Below, piece after piece: positions 1 to 7,097 of a stretch of 9,175 nt of DNA. The notes under the pieces were generated by a model. The model was not told the origin of the DNA. It worked only from the letters and a program-made list of their open reading frames with translations, and made no database searches. The position numbers and the translations under genes are program-made. The DNA comes from Ramlibacter sp. (lineage in GTDB: Bacteria; Pseudomonadota; Gammaproteobacteria; Burkholderiales; Burkholderiaceae_C): NCBI GenBank assembly GCA_028292185.1, contig JAQGMT010000074.1, forward strand, positions 1-9,175, written 5' to 3'. Numbering within the stretch: the stretch's first letter is position 1; each line of letters opens with the position of its first letter.

Positions 1-329
1 AGGATGGCGATCACCTCGTTGCGCGTGGCGTCGTCGAGCTTTTCCTTGTTCATGGCTTCGACGATGTCGTCGGTCGCGGCCAGGTACTCCTGCTCGCTGA
101 TGTTCATGCCCTTGTGCGCGACCAGCATGTCCTTGCCCGAATACGGCTCCGGCCCGCCGCTGCCGGCGCAGAAGAATTCGTGCGCCATCTGCTTGGCATG
201 GTCCATGTCCTTGATGTTCTGGAACCGCGTCTTGATGACGGGGTTGTTCAGATGCGCGGCCATCGTATGGTCTACGAGCCGCCTGATCCCAGGGGACCCG
301 CCGAGGCGTTGAAACAGTGTGGTGGTCAT
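1..329 (-). CDS. Group 1 truncated haemoglobin (3' end missing)
   Basis: Haem protein of the 2-on-2 (truncated) globin family; members bind O2 or NO and are usually cytoplasmic, with roles in NO detoxification or oxygen/redox chemistry. About 109 codons are visible from ATG 327-329; the C-terminus runs off the window. The N-terminus reads TLFQRLGGSPGIRRLVD, the classic LxxRLGG opening. Residues 56-65 contain the GGPEPYSG loop, followed by MLVAHKGMNIS, where His72 is the expected proximal haem ligand. The B-helix position that is usually Phe-Tyr appears to be Thr22-Met23, so the distal pocket may lack the common Tyr B10; I aligned this by eye. Shine-Dalgarno is weak (AAGG about 5-8 nt before the ATG). 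It is divergent from the large regulator gene. Family confident; physiological role not determinable here. Confidence 0.9.
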   Translation of the reverse strand, partial: MTTTLFQRLGGSPGIRRLVDHTMAAHLNNPVIKTRFQNIKDMDHAKQMAHEFFCAGSGGPEPYSGKDMLVAHKGMNISEQEYLAATDDIVEAMNKEKLDDATRNEVIAI

Positions 330-508
330 CGGGATGCCTTCATGTTGGTTGAGGGAGCGCGTTCAGGGAGGGCGCATCGGTATTGCATCGCTGCCGCGCC
401 CGGCTGGGGTCACCGGGAAGGAGACAAGCAGGGAGACAGAAAAGGACACCGCCGCGGGACCGCTGGGCTAAGATGAGCCGACACGAGCGACAGGTTCAGG
501 CACTCGGC
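330..508. promoter_or_regulatory. Divergent intergenic region with direct repeats
   Basis: This 179-bp gap separates the minus-strand globin from the plus-strand regulator and must hold both promoters. Two direct-repeat pairs are visible: GCATCG at 374-379 and 385-390 (period 11, about one helical turn), and GGAGACA at 420-426 and 432-438 (period 12). Both pairs have a 5-nt spacer. I could not find a convincing sigma-70 -35/-10 pair on either strand. An operator role is inference from location and spacing only. If the regulator starts at ATG 473 rather than 509, the gap shrinks to 143 bp and the repeats stay outside the gene. Confidence 0.35.
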
Positions 509-3500
509 ATGGATGAGCGGATCAACTCTTTCGGGTACTGGCTGCGACGCAGGCGCAAGGCGCTCGACCTGACTCAGGGCGCGCTCGCCGAAAAAGTCAG
601 CTGTTCGCCCGCCGCCATCAAGAAGATCGAAGCCGAAGAGCGCCGGCCTTCGCCGGCACTGGCGCAGCGCCTGGCGGAACACCTGGCGATTCCCGCGCAC
701 GAACGCGCGGCGTTCCTCGATGCTGCCCGCCATCGGGAGGCCGCCGCGCTGCCTTCGCACCCGCAGCCGCTCGACACATCCTCCTTCGCGACCAAGGGAC
801 CGCTGGATCACCCAGCCGACTCGCGGCCGCCCTTCGTCGGGCGCGCCAACGAGTACGGGCAGTTGCTGGGGCTGGTCGCCAAGCTCACGGCCGGCACTGG
901 ACAGCTGGTGTTGATCCAGGGCGAGGCGGGCATCGGCAAAAGCCGGCTCATGCATGAACTGATGCGCTACGTGCGTGGGCATGCACTGGCCACCCTCGCG
1001 ACCAACTGCTACGAAATCGAGCGCGCGATCGCCTACCAGCCGGTGATCGACCTCGCGACCCAGGCCTGCGAGGCGCTGACCGAGCCGCGGCTGCGCATGA
1101 TCGCGCCCATCCTGCTGGCGGAGATCGCAGCGCTGGTGCCGGCGGTGGCCGCCCGTCTGCCCGACCTGCCGCCCCTGTCGCCCGACTTTCCCGAGGCGCG
1201 GCAGGCGAGGCTGTTCCATGCGCTGGTGCAGCTGTTCGATTCCGTCGCCAGCCACCGGCAGTTGATCGTGCTGATGGACAACATCCAGTGGGCGGATGAC
1301 GCGAGCCTGCGCTTCCTGCATTTCTTCGCCCGCCAGGTCGCCGCACGGCCGGTGCTGCTGGCCTGCGCTTATCGCGACGAAGACCTGGACGACAACGAAC
1401 ATCTCGCCGGTGTCGTGGAGAGCCTGCGCGGTGAAGCGCATACGCGGCACATCGCGCTGGGCCGCCTGGGTCCGGACGACACCGAAGCGCTGCTGAAGCA
1501 AATGAACGATCCGAAGCTGAACGCGCCCGACCTTGCCGCGCGGCTGCACCGCGAGACCGAGGGCAACCCGTTCTTTCTCTGGTCGATCATGCATTCGCTG
1601 AGCGAGGGCGAGAGCGCCGCGGGCGACGCTTCGAGCCTGCCTTTGCCTGGCGCATTGCGCGATTCGGTGCGGGCGCGCTTGGGCCGCGTGCCGCAGCAAG
1701 ACCGTGCGCTGCTGGACCTGGCGGCCGTGCTGGGCCGCCGCTTCGACTTCGAGACCTTGTTCGCGCTCAGCCAGCTGCCCGAGGACAGTTTCCTGCACAC
1801 GCTCGATTCGCTGGTCAAGCGCCGCCTGCTGCGCGAAGAGCCCGACGGCGGGCTCTACGACTTCAGCCACGACAAGGTGCGCGAGGTGGTGTACCGCGAC
1901 ATCGGCGGCGCGCGGCGCGTGCTGCTGCACCGTGTCGTCGCGCAGTTGCTGGAGCAGCAGGCGGCCGGCGAAACCCACGAGCGCAACGCGCACCTGGCCG
2001 AGCACTACGAGCGCGGCAAGGTCTGGCCGCGGGCCTTGCATTACCTGGGCCTGGCCGCCGATCGATCGCAGAAGCTCTTTGCGATGCGCGAGTCCCTGCA
2101 CTGGTTCGACCGCGCCATCGCCTTGCTGCAAGCGCATCCCGATGCGGCCACGCAGGAGCAGCAGCTGGCCCTGTACGAGCGGCGCGGCGCGGCGCGGGCC
2201 CAGGCCGGGCAGACCGACGGGGCGGTCGCCGATTTCCAGCGCGTGATCGACGCGGCCCGCGCGCTCGGGCAGCACGAGCATGCGCGCGATGTCTTGATCC
2301 AGCTGGGCATGGCTTACCGGCGCGCCGACGCGTACGAGCAGGCGGTCGCCTGCCTGGACGAAGCGCTCACCGCCTCGCGCGACACCGGCGACGAGCGGCA
2401 CGTGGCCGACACGCTGTACCACCTGGGCACCGTGGCCTGGAGCAATGGCCGCAACGACCTGGCGATTGCCTGCCACCAGGAGGCGGTGGACATCTGCGAG
2501 CGCCTGCAACTGCGCGACCTGGTCGCCGTTCAGGCCTTCCACGGCCGGGGCGAGGCGTATTTCGCCAATGGTGAACCGGCCGCGGCGATCGCCTCGTTCT
2601 CGCGCTCGCTGGATCTGGCGCGCGCCATCGGCGACCGCAGCTACGAATCGGAAAACCTGATGATGATCGGCTGGGCCTGCAGCGGCCACATGGGCCTGGG
2701 AGATTACCCGCGGGCGCTATCGCATCTGGATGCCGCGCTGGAAATTGCGCGCGGCGCCGATCTGCAATGGCACCTGGGGCCAACGCGGGTCGGCCGCGCC
2801 CACGCGCTGGCCGCGCTCGGACGCTGCGGCGAAGCCTGCGGCGAATTGAAGGAGGCGCTGCCCCGCCTGCAAGCGCTGGGGCTGGTGCGCTACCAGATGA
2901 TGGCGCACGACGCGATGGGCTGCGTCCTGCTCGACCTGAACTCGAACGGCGAAGCGGCGCAACACTTCGAGCGCGGGCTCGGCCTGGCCACGCAAGCGGG
3001 CATCCGCTACTGGTTGGCGCGCTTGCAAGCCAACCTCGCGATCGCTCGCCTGCGCGCTGGCGGCCCATTCGATCGGGCGGCGCTGACAGCCGCGCAGCAG
3101 ACCGCGCAAGAGCACAGCGAAACCTGGCTGACCGTGCGCTGCCTGCAGGCGCTGGCCGAAGCGGCGCTGTCGGATGGCGATGCAGGCGCAGCGCTGGCGC
3201 ACGCCGATGGCTTGCTCGCGCTTGCGACGAGCGGCGAGATGCGCGAGCTGATCGGGCAAGCCCGCCGGCTGCGTGGACTGGCGCAGCTCGCGGTCGGGGA
3301 GCCGCAGGCAGCGCGCGAAGAGTTGCTGGCGGCGCTGGCCGTGGCCGAACAGATCGGATGCGTGCGCCTGGCGTGGGACTGCCAGCAGGCTCTCGCGCGC
3401 GTCGCGGGCACCCAGCGGCAGCGAAGCCATGAAGCCGCCCACCGGGCGAGCGCGGGGGAGCTGGCGGCGCGCATGGCGCAGGGTCTGGGCGACTCAGGCC

Positions 3501-3529
3501 TGGCTTGTGAGCTGCAGGCGCAGGACTGA
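509..3529 (+). CDS. XRE HTH - AAA_16/STAND ATPase - TPR regulator
   Basis: Probable signal-responsive transcriptional regulator of STAND type, about 1006 aa. Residues 8-73 form an XRE/Cro-like HTH (FGYWLRRRRKALDLTQ, then SPAAIKKIEAEERRPS). A FVGR motif at 109-112 opens the ATPase module. Walker A is GEAGIGKS at 138-145. The Walker B region is LIVLMDNIQWAD at 252-263, with Asp257-Asn258 where relatives usually have Glu-Asp. A TEGNPFF motif follows near 350. From about residue 500 onward the protein is helical with repeated TPR-like units (for example YERRGAARAQAGQTDGAVADF near 556), the usual ligand- or partner-sensing part. Start: ATG 509 places the family-typical SFGYWL just after the N-terminus; ATG 473 (12 residues longer) and an upstream TTG 383 are alternatives, none with a strong Shine-Dalgarno. 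Architecture resembles MalT/LAL regulators but with the DNA-binding domain at the N-terminus. Target genes unknown; the divergent globin is a candidate. Confidence 0.85.
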   Translation: MDERINSFGYWLRRRRKALDLTQGALAEKVSCSPAAIKKIEAEERRPSPALAQRLAEHLAIPAHERAAFLDAARHREAAALPSHPQPLDTSSFATKGPLDHPADSRPPFVGRANEYGQLLGLVAKLTAGTGQLVLIQGEAGIGKSRLMHELMRYVRGHALATLATNCYEIERAIAYQPVIDLATQACEALTEPRLRMIAPILLAEIAALVPAVAARLPDLPPLSPDFPEARQARLFHALVQLFDSVASHRQLIVLMDNIQWADDASLRFLHFFARQVAARPVLLACAYRDEDLDDNEHLAGVVESLRGEAHTRHIALGRLGPDDTEALLKQMNDPKLNAPDLAARLHRETEGNPFFLWSIMHSLSEGESAAGDASSLPLPGALRDSVRARLGRVPQQDRALLDLAAVLGRRFDFETLFALSQLPEDSFLHTLDSLVKRRLLREEPDGGLYDFSHDKVREVVYRDIGGARRVLLHRVVAQLLEQQAAGETHERNAHLAEHYERGKVWPRALHYLGLAADRSQKLFAMRESLHWFDRAIALLQAHPDAATQEQQLALYERRGAARAQAGQTDGAVADFQRVIDAARALGQHEHARDVLIQLGMAYRRADAYEQAVACLDEALTASRDTGDERHVADTLYHLGTVAWSNGRNDLAIACHQEAVDICERLQLRDLVAVQAFHGRGEAYFANGEPAAAIASFSRSLDLARAIGDRSYESENLMMIGWACSGHMGLGDYPRALSHLDAALEIARGADLQWHLGPTRVGRAHALAALGRCGEACGELKEALPRLQALGLVRYQMMAHDAMGCVLLDLNSNGEAAQHFERGLGLATQAGIRYWLARLQANLAIARLRAGGPFDRAALTAAQQTAQEHSETWLTVRCLQALAEAALSDGDAGAALAHADGLLALATSGEMRELIGQARRLRGLAQLAVGEPQAAREELLAALAVAEQIGCVRLAWDCQQALARVAGTQRQRSHEAAHRASAGELAARMAQGLGDSGLACELQAQD

Positions 3530-3555
3530 GCTGGTGGCTCTGGGACAATAGGGCC

Positions 3556-4590
3556 ATGCTCTCCGAGATCACCCTCACCCGCCCCGACGACTGGCACGTG
3601 CACCTGCGCGACGGCGACGCGCTCAAGACAGTGGTGCCGCACACGGCGGCGCAATTCGCGCGCGCGATCGTGATGCCCAATCTGCGGCCGCCCGTCACCA
3701 CGGCGGCGGCGGCGATCGCTTATCGCGAGCGGATTCTCGCGGCGGTGCCCAAGGGCGCGAGCTTCCAGCCGCTGATGACTCTGTATCTCACCGACAACCT
3801 GCCGCCCGCCGAAATCAAGCGCGCGAAAGACGCGGGCGTGGTTGCCCTGAAGCTCTACCCGGCGGGCGCCACCACCAACAGCGATGCGGGCGTCACCGAT
3901 CTGCGCAAGACCTACAAGACCTTGGAAGCCATGCAGCGCGAAGGCCTGCTGCTGCTGGTGCACGGGGAAGTGACTTCGCCCGACATCGACCTGTTCGACC
4001 GCGAGGCGGTGTTCATCGACACTCAGCTGGTTCCGCTGCGCCGCGATTTCCCGCAGTTGAAGATCGTGATGGAACACATCACCACGCGCGAAGCGGCGCA
4101 GTACGTGCATGGCGCCGATGCGTTCATGGCGGCCACCATCACCGCCCATCATCTTCTGTACAACCGCAACGCCATCTTCACCGGCGGCATCCGTCCGCAC
4201 TACTACTGTCTGCCGGTGCTCAAGCGCGAGGTGCACCGCGTTGCACTGGTCGAAGCCGCCACTTGCGGCAGCTCGAAGTTCTTCCTGGGCACCGACAGCG
4301 CGCCGCACCCCGCGCACCTGAAAGAACACGCCATCGGTTGCGCCGGCTGCTACACGGCGCATGCCGCGCTGTAGCTTTATGCGCAAGCGTTCGACAACGC
4401 CGGTGCCTTGGACAAGCTGGAAGGATTTGCCAGCTTTCACGGGCCCGCGTTCTACGGGCTGCCGCGCAACAGCGGCAAGGTCACGCTGACGCGCACGAAC
4501 TGGACCGTGCCCGAGGTCTATGCCTTCGGCGAGGCGCAGCTCAAACCCTTGGGCGGCGGCGAGACACTCGCCTGGAAGCTGCGCGCATGA
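3556..4590 (+). pseudogene. pyrC: Dihydroorotase (class II) with in-frame amber stop
   Basis: Dihydroorotase interconverts carbamoyl-aspartate and dihydroorotate, the third step of de novo pyrimidine synthesis, in the cytoplasm. Read through codon 273, the frame gives 344 residues, close to E. coli PyrC (348). All metal and catalytic residues are present: His14 and His16 in DWHVHLRDGD, Lys99 (carboxylated Lys) in ALKLYPAGATTNSD, His136 in LLVHGE, His174 in MEHITT, Asp247 and His251 in GTDSAPH. At 4372-4374 a TAG follows HAAL where the family normally has Glu (HAALELYA), so one G-to-T change from GAG explains it. The same frame then continues with LYAQAFDNAGALDKLEGFASF and ends in WKLRA, with no indel. 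The 272-aa product would keep the active site but lose the conserved C-terminal 71 residues and is probably unstable. A base-call error, a real mutation with a second dihydroorotase elsewhere, or suppression are all possible. The gene begins 26 bp after the regulator, with only a weak ribosome binding site. Confidence 0.9.
4372..4374 (+). other. Premature TAG codon within pyrC
   Basis: In-frame amber codon at position 273 of the dihydroorotase frame, context CTG TAG CTT. The flanking codons keep family homology on both sides in the same frame, so this is a substitution, not a frameshift. The next in-frame stop is the natural TGA at 4588-4590. The downstream bases do not match the known CAR-YYA leaky-stop context. 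Confidence 0.92.
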
Positions 4591-4649
4591 GCCGCCCGGC
4601 CGCCCCCATCGGTCATGGCGTCGCGGCGCGAGCGGAGGTTTCCCCATGA
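4587..4649 (+). CDS. 20-codon mini-ORF bridging pyrC and NYN gene
   Basis: A short frame, MSRPAAPIGHGVAARAEVSP, starts at an ATGA shared with the pyrC stop and ends in an ATGA shared with the start of the NYN gene. A GGAAG at 4574-4578, 8 nt before its ATG, is a credible Shine-Dalgarno sequence. The arrangement would suit translational coupling from pyrC into the NYN gene, but the NYN gene has its own strong ribosome binding site inside this frame. The peptide has no recognisable domain. It could equally be chance, or a remnant of the original start of the gene that once followed pyrC. Confidence 0.3.
   Translation: MSRPAAPIGHGVAARAEVSP
4634..4638 (+). promoter_or_regulatory. Shine-Dalgarno GGAGG of the NYN gene
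   Basis: GGAGG sits 7 nt before ATG 4646 and is the clearest ribosome binding site in the window. It fixes the NYN start at 4646 over longer in-frame extensions into pyrC. Confidence 0.75.
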
Positions 4650-5401
4650 ATGCTGCCTTCCTGCTCGATGCCGACAACCTGTCGTCGGCATCTGACGTCG
4701 ACGAGGTGTTCGATCACTTTCTTCGGCTCGGCGTCACGGTCACCGTCCGCCGCGCCTACGGCGGCACTGAAAAGCTGACCGGCATCAAGGACGTGCTGCG
4801 GCAGCACGCGGTGCGGTCGTTCATCAACCAGGGCAAGGGCACGACCGACGCCGCTCTGATCATCGATGCGATGGATCTGCTGCACCACGACGCCCTGCCC
4901 GGAATTGTCGCCATCGGCTCCAGCGATGCCGACTTCGCGCCACTGGCCGTGCGGCTGCGTGAGGACGGCATCCGCGTCATGTGCTTCGCGCTGCGCGACA
5001 AGGCCGACAGCGATGCCCTCGCGCTGGTCTACGACGAGGTGGTGTACCTGGACGGCCCGACCCGCGCCGGGCGCGCCGACCCGGCTCCCAGGGCCGCCCG
5101 CAAGGCGCCCGCCGCGAAGAAGGCGGTGGCGCGCGCTCCGGCGGCCAAGGCCGCCCCGGTCGAGCAGGCCAGTGCCAGCAAGGTGTTTGCCACCGACGAC
5201 GAATTCGAGGACATCCTGGAGGCGGTGCCGGCGCTGCTCAGCGGGGAGCCGGTGCCGCTCAACGACGTCACCAAGCAGCTGCGCGACGCCCAGGTGCTTG
5301 GCCGCCGCGCCAAATCGACCACCTTGCTGGGCCGCTATGCTGCCGATTTCCGCCTGACGCCCGAGCGCAACCCGGCCTACGTTCAATGGACGAAGCGCTA
5401 G
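4646..5401 (+). CDS. NYN (PIN-like) domain protein
   Basis: 251 aa. The N-terminal 130 residues form a NYN/LabA-DUF88 domain of the PIN-like nuclease fold: FLLDADNLSS (Asp8, Asp10, Asn11), a central GKGTTDAALIIDAMDL (Asp68, Asp74) and the hallmark SSDADF (Asp94, Asp96). These acidic residues would bind the metal for RNA cleavage; activity is inferred from the family. Residues about 133-172 are a basic, low-complexity Ala/Lys/Pro/Arg linker. The last 75 residues (from FATDDEFEDIL to the C-terminus) form a small helical domain in the position where NYN proteins often carry an OST-HTH/LOTUS-like RNA-binding module, which I suspect but cannot confirm. The gene overlaps the following DUF3025 gene by 16 nt, suggesting co-translation. 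A role in RNA turnover is likely; the specific target is unknown. Confidence 0.88.
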   Translation: MNAAFLLDADNLSSASDVDEVFDHFLRLGVTVTVRRAYGGTEKLTGIKDVLRQHAVRSFINQGKGTTDAALIIDAMDLLHHDALPGIVAIGSSDADFAPLAVRLREDGIRVMCFALRDKADSDALALVYDEVVYLDGPTRAGRADPAPRAARKAPAAKKAVARAPAAKAAPVEQASASKVFATDDEFEDILEAVPALLSGEPVPLNDVTKQLRDAQVLGRRAKSTTLLGRYAADFRLTPERNPAYVQWTKR

Positions 5402-6141
5402 GGCCGGTAAACGGCCTGGCGATCGACTGGAGCCGTCCCTGGTACGTTCCCTGGCGTGAACCAGGGCAGAGGGTGGCGCAGCGGATGGACGCCGGAATGC
5501 CACTGCACGAGGCGCTCAACCAGGAGCCGGGCGCGCCGGTGCGGTTCGTCGCGCAGGCGGCGCTGCCTGCCGGCCAAGCCTACGAACACTACATCCGGGG
5601 CAGCGGCGACTGCCCTGTGCGCCCCGGCCTGCACGACTTTTTCAACGGCCTGGCGTGGCTGCGGATGCCGCTGGCCAAGGCGCGGTTGAACCTCCTTCAT
5701 GGAGCGCAAATCGATTCCCTTGGCGCTGGCGCCGCACGCGGCCCGGTGCGCGACGCGATCACCGTGTTCGACGAAAACGGCGCGCTGCTCGATGCGCCCG
5801 CCGCGCTTTGGGACGCCTTGCGGGCGCGAGACTGGATGCGGGCGTTGGTCGAACTGCGGCCCTTGTGGGTCCACGCGCGGGTGCAAGTGTTCGGCCACGC
5901 GTTGCTGGAAAAACTGGCGCAGCCGCGCAAGGAAATCACCGCCCACGTGTGGGGTTTTCAATGCCCGATGGGCGATATGGCCGAGGTGGATGGGTGGCTG
6001 GCCGCGCAGTTCACTGAGGGCAGCCTCGCCAGCAAGCCTTTCATGCCCTTGCCGCTGCTCGGAATCCCGGGCTGGTGCGCCGGGAACCTGCAGGATTCCT
6101 TCTATGATGATCCCAAGGTGTTTCGCCGGCCGGCCCCTTGA
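5386..6141 (+). CDS. DUF3025 family protein
   Basis: 251 aa, matching the DUF3025 family, a proteobacterial family without an established function. Recognisable features are the N-terminal IDWSRPWYVPW (13-23), the central LHDFFNGLAWLRMPLAKARLN (82-102), and the C-terminal LLGIPGWCAGN (224-234) followed by FYDDPKVFRR. No signal peptide or membrane span is seen, so it is probably cytoplasmic. The ATG at 5386 overlaps the end of the NYN gene by 16 nt and has only a weak Shine-Dalgarno; translational coupling would explain this. The family-typical IDWSRPW starts only 13 residues in, supporting this start. The role of the conserved His-Asp in the LHDFFN motif is unknown. Confidence 0.85.
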   Translation: MDEALGPVNGLAIDWSRPWYVPWREPGQRVAQRMDAGMPLHEALNQEPGAPVRFVAQAALPAGQAYEHYIRGSGDCPVRPGLHDFFNGLAWLRMPLAKARLNLLHGAQIDSLGAGAARGPVRDAITVFDENGALLDAPAALWDALRARDWMRALVELRPLWVHARVQVFGHALLEKLAQPRKEITAHVWGFQCPMGDMAEVDGWLAAQFTEGSLASKPFMPLPLLGIPGWCAGNLQDSFYDDPKVFRRPAP

Positions 6142-6149
6142 CGCGGCCA

Positions 6150-6177
6150 CTTGATTTGCGGCGGACGAACCTCATCT
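6150..6177 (+). promoter_or_regulatory. Putative sigma-32 heat-shock promoter of htpX
   Basis: CTTGATT at 6150-6156 and CCTCATCT at 6170-6177, separated by 13 nt, closely resemble the sigma-32 elements CTTGAAA and CCCCATNT. The start of transcription would fall about 35-40 nt before the htpX ATG. htpX is a known heat-shock gene in E. coli, so location and motif agree. This is a by-eye match with two mismatches in each element or fewer. Confidence 0.5.
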
Positions 6178-6209
6178 GAGGGCCGAGGCGGACCTTTCTC
6201 CGCCTTGTT

Positions 6210-6213
6210 GGAG
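6210..6213 (+). promoter_or_regulatory. Shine-Dalgarno GGAG of htpX
   Basis: GGAG lies 9 nt before ATG 6223. It supports this start over in-frame upstream codons and fits the MKRIFLF N-terminus typical of HtpX. Confidence 0.65.
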
Positions 6214-6222
6214 ACTCATTAC

Positions 6223-7086
6223 ATGAAGCGCATTTTCCTGTTCGTCCTGACCAACCTCGCGGTGGTGGTGGTGCTGGGCATCGTTGCCAGCCTGCTGGGC
6301 GTGAACCGCTACCTCACCGCCAATGGGCTGAACCTGGGCATGTTGCTGGCGTTCGCCTTCGTCATCGGCTTTGGCGGCGCCATCATTTCGCTGCTGCTGT
6401 CCAAGACCATTGCCAAGTGGAGCTCGGGCGTGCAGCTGATCACCGAGCCGCGCAACGCCGACGAAGCCTGGATCGTGCAGACCGTGCGCAAGCTGGCCGA
6501 CCAGGCGGGCATCGGCATGCCCGACGTGGGCATCTTCGAAGGCGAGCCGAATGCGTTCGCCACGGGCGCCTTCAAGAACAGCGCGCTGGTGGCCGTGTCC
6601 ACCGGATTGCTGCAAGGCATGACGCGCCAAGAGATCGAGGCTGTGCTGGGCCACGAGATCTCCCACATTTCCAATGGCGACATGGTGACGATGACGCTGA
6701 TCCAGGGCGTGATGAACACCTTCGTGGTGTTCCTGTCGCGCGTGATCGGCTACTTCGTGGACGGCTTCCTCTCGCGCGGCGACAACCGCTCGGGTCCGGG
6801 CATCGGCTACTACATCACCACCATCGTGCTCGACATCCTGTTCGGTTTCCTGGCCGCGATCATCGTGGCCTGGTTCTCCCGCCAGCGCGAATTCCGCGCC
6901 GACGCCGGCTCGGCGCGCCTGCTCGGCAAGCAGCCGATGATCAACGCGCTGGCCCGGCTGGGCGGCATGGTGCCCGGCGAACTGCCCAAGAGCATCCAGG
7001 CCTTCGGCATCACCTCGGGCGTCGGCAAGCTGTTCTCCACCCATCCGCCGATCGAGGAGCGGATTGCGGCGCTGCAGACGGCTTGA
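6223..7086 (+). CDS. htpX: Membrane zinc protease HtpX (M48)
   Basis: 287 aa, the usual HtpX length. HtpX is an inner-membrane zinc endopeptidase that degrades misfolded membrane proteins, acting alongside FtsH. Two hydrophobic spans lie at about 4-25 and 38-60. The PNAFATG motif at 109-115 precedes the catalytic HEISH (His144, Glu145, His148). The third zinc ligand is expected to be Glu223 in QREFRAD. Further hydrophobic segments lie near 157-179 and 195-217. The C-terminal STHPPIEERIAAL is the M48B signature ending. All catalytic residues are intact. It follows the DUF3025 gene after 81 bp holding a candidate heat-shock promoter, so it is probably expressed independently of the pyrC group. 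It ends just before a strong hairpin region and converges on the oxidoreductase gene. Confidence 0.97.
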   Translation: MKRIFLFVLTNLAVVVVLGIVASLLGVNRYLTANGLNLGMLLAFAFVIGFGGAIISLLLSKTIAKWSSGVQLITEPRNADEAWIVQTVRKLADQAGIGMPDVGIFEGEPNAFATGAFKNSALVAVSTGLLQGMTRQEIEAVLGHEISHISNGDMVTMTLIQGVMNTFVVFLSRVIGYFVDGFLSRGDNRSGPGIGYYITTIVLDILFGFLAAIIVAWFSRQREFRADAGSARLLGKQPMINALARLGGMVPGELPKSIQAFGITSGVGKLFSTHPPIEERIAALQTA

Positions 7087-7097
7087 TGTTGAATCTC

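Noticed and set aside
330..400. NsrR-like site upstream of the globin (CGATGCAATACCGATGC on minus)
   Set aside because: Only half-site resemblance to the NsrR consensus and no proper palindrome; kept only as a direct repeat.
410..2689. 759-codon open frame on the minus strand opposite the large regulator
   Set aside because: Its translation has no recognisable domain and is rich in Gln, Arg, Val and Gly as expected for the antisense of a high-GC gene; the plus frame has clear HTH, Walker A and TPR motifs.
4372..4374. Programmed recoding (pyrrolysine or a leaky stop) at the pyrC TAG
   Set aside because: Family members have Glu at this site, no structural reason for pyrrolysine exists, and the downstream context is not a known readthrough signal; mutation or error is simpler.
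4408..4590. Separate small gene starting at TTG 4408 in the C-terminal part of pyrC
   Set aside because: It is the normal C-terminus of dihydroorotase in the same frame, and no ribosome binding site precedes the TTG.
3007..4677. 556-codon minus-strand frame spanning the regulator end and pyrC
   Set aside because: It crosses two well-supported plus-strand genes and has no family motif; it is a GC-driven shadow.
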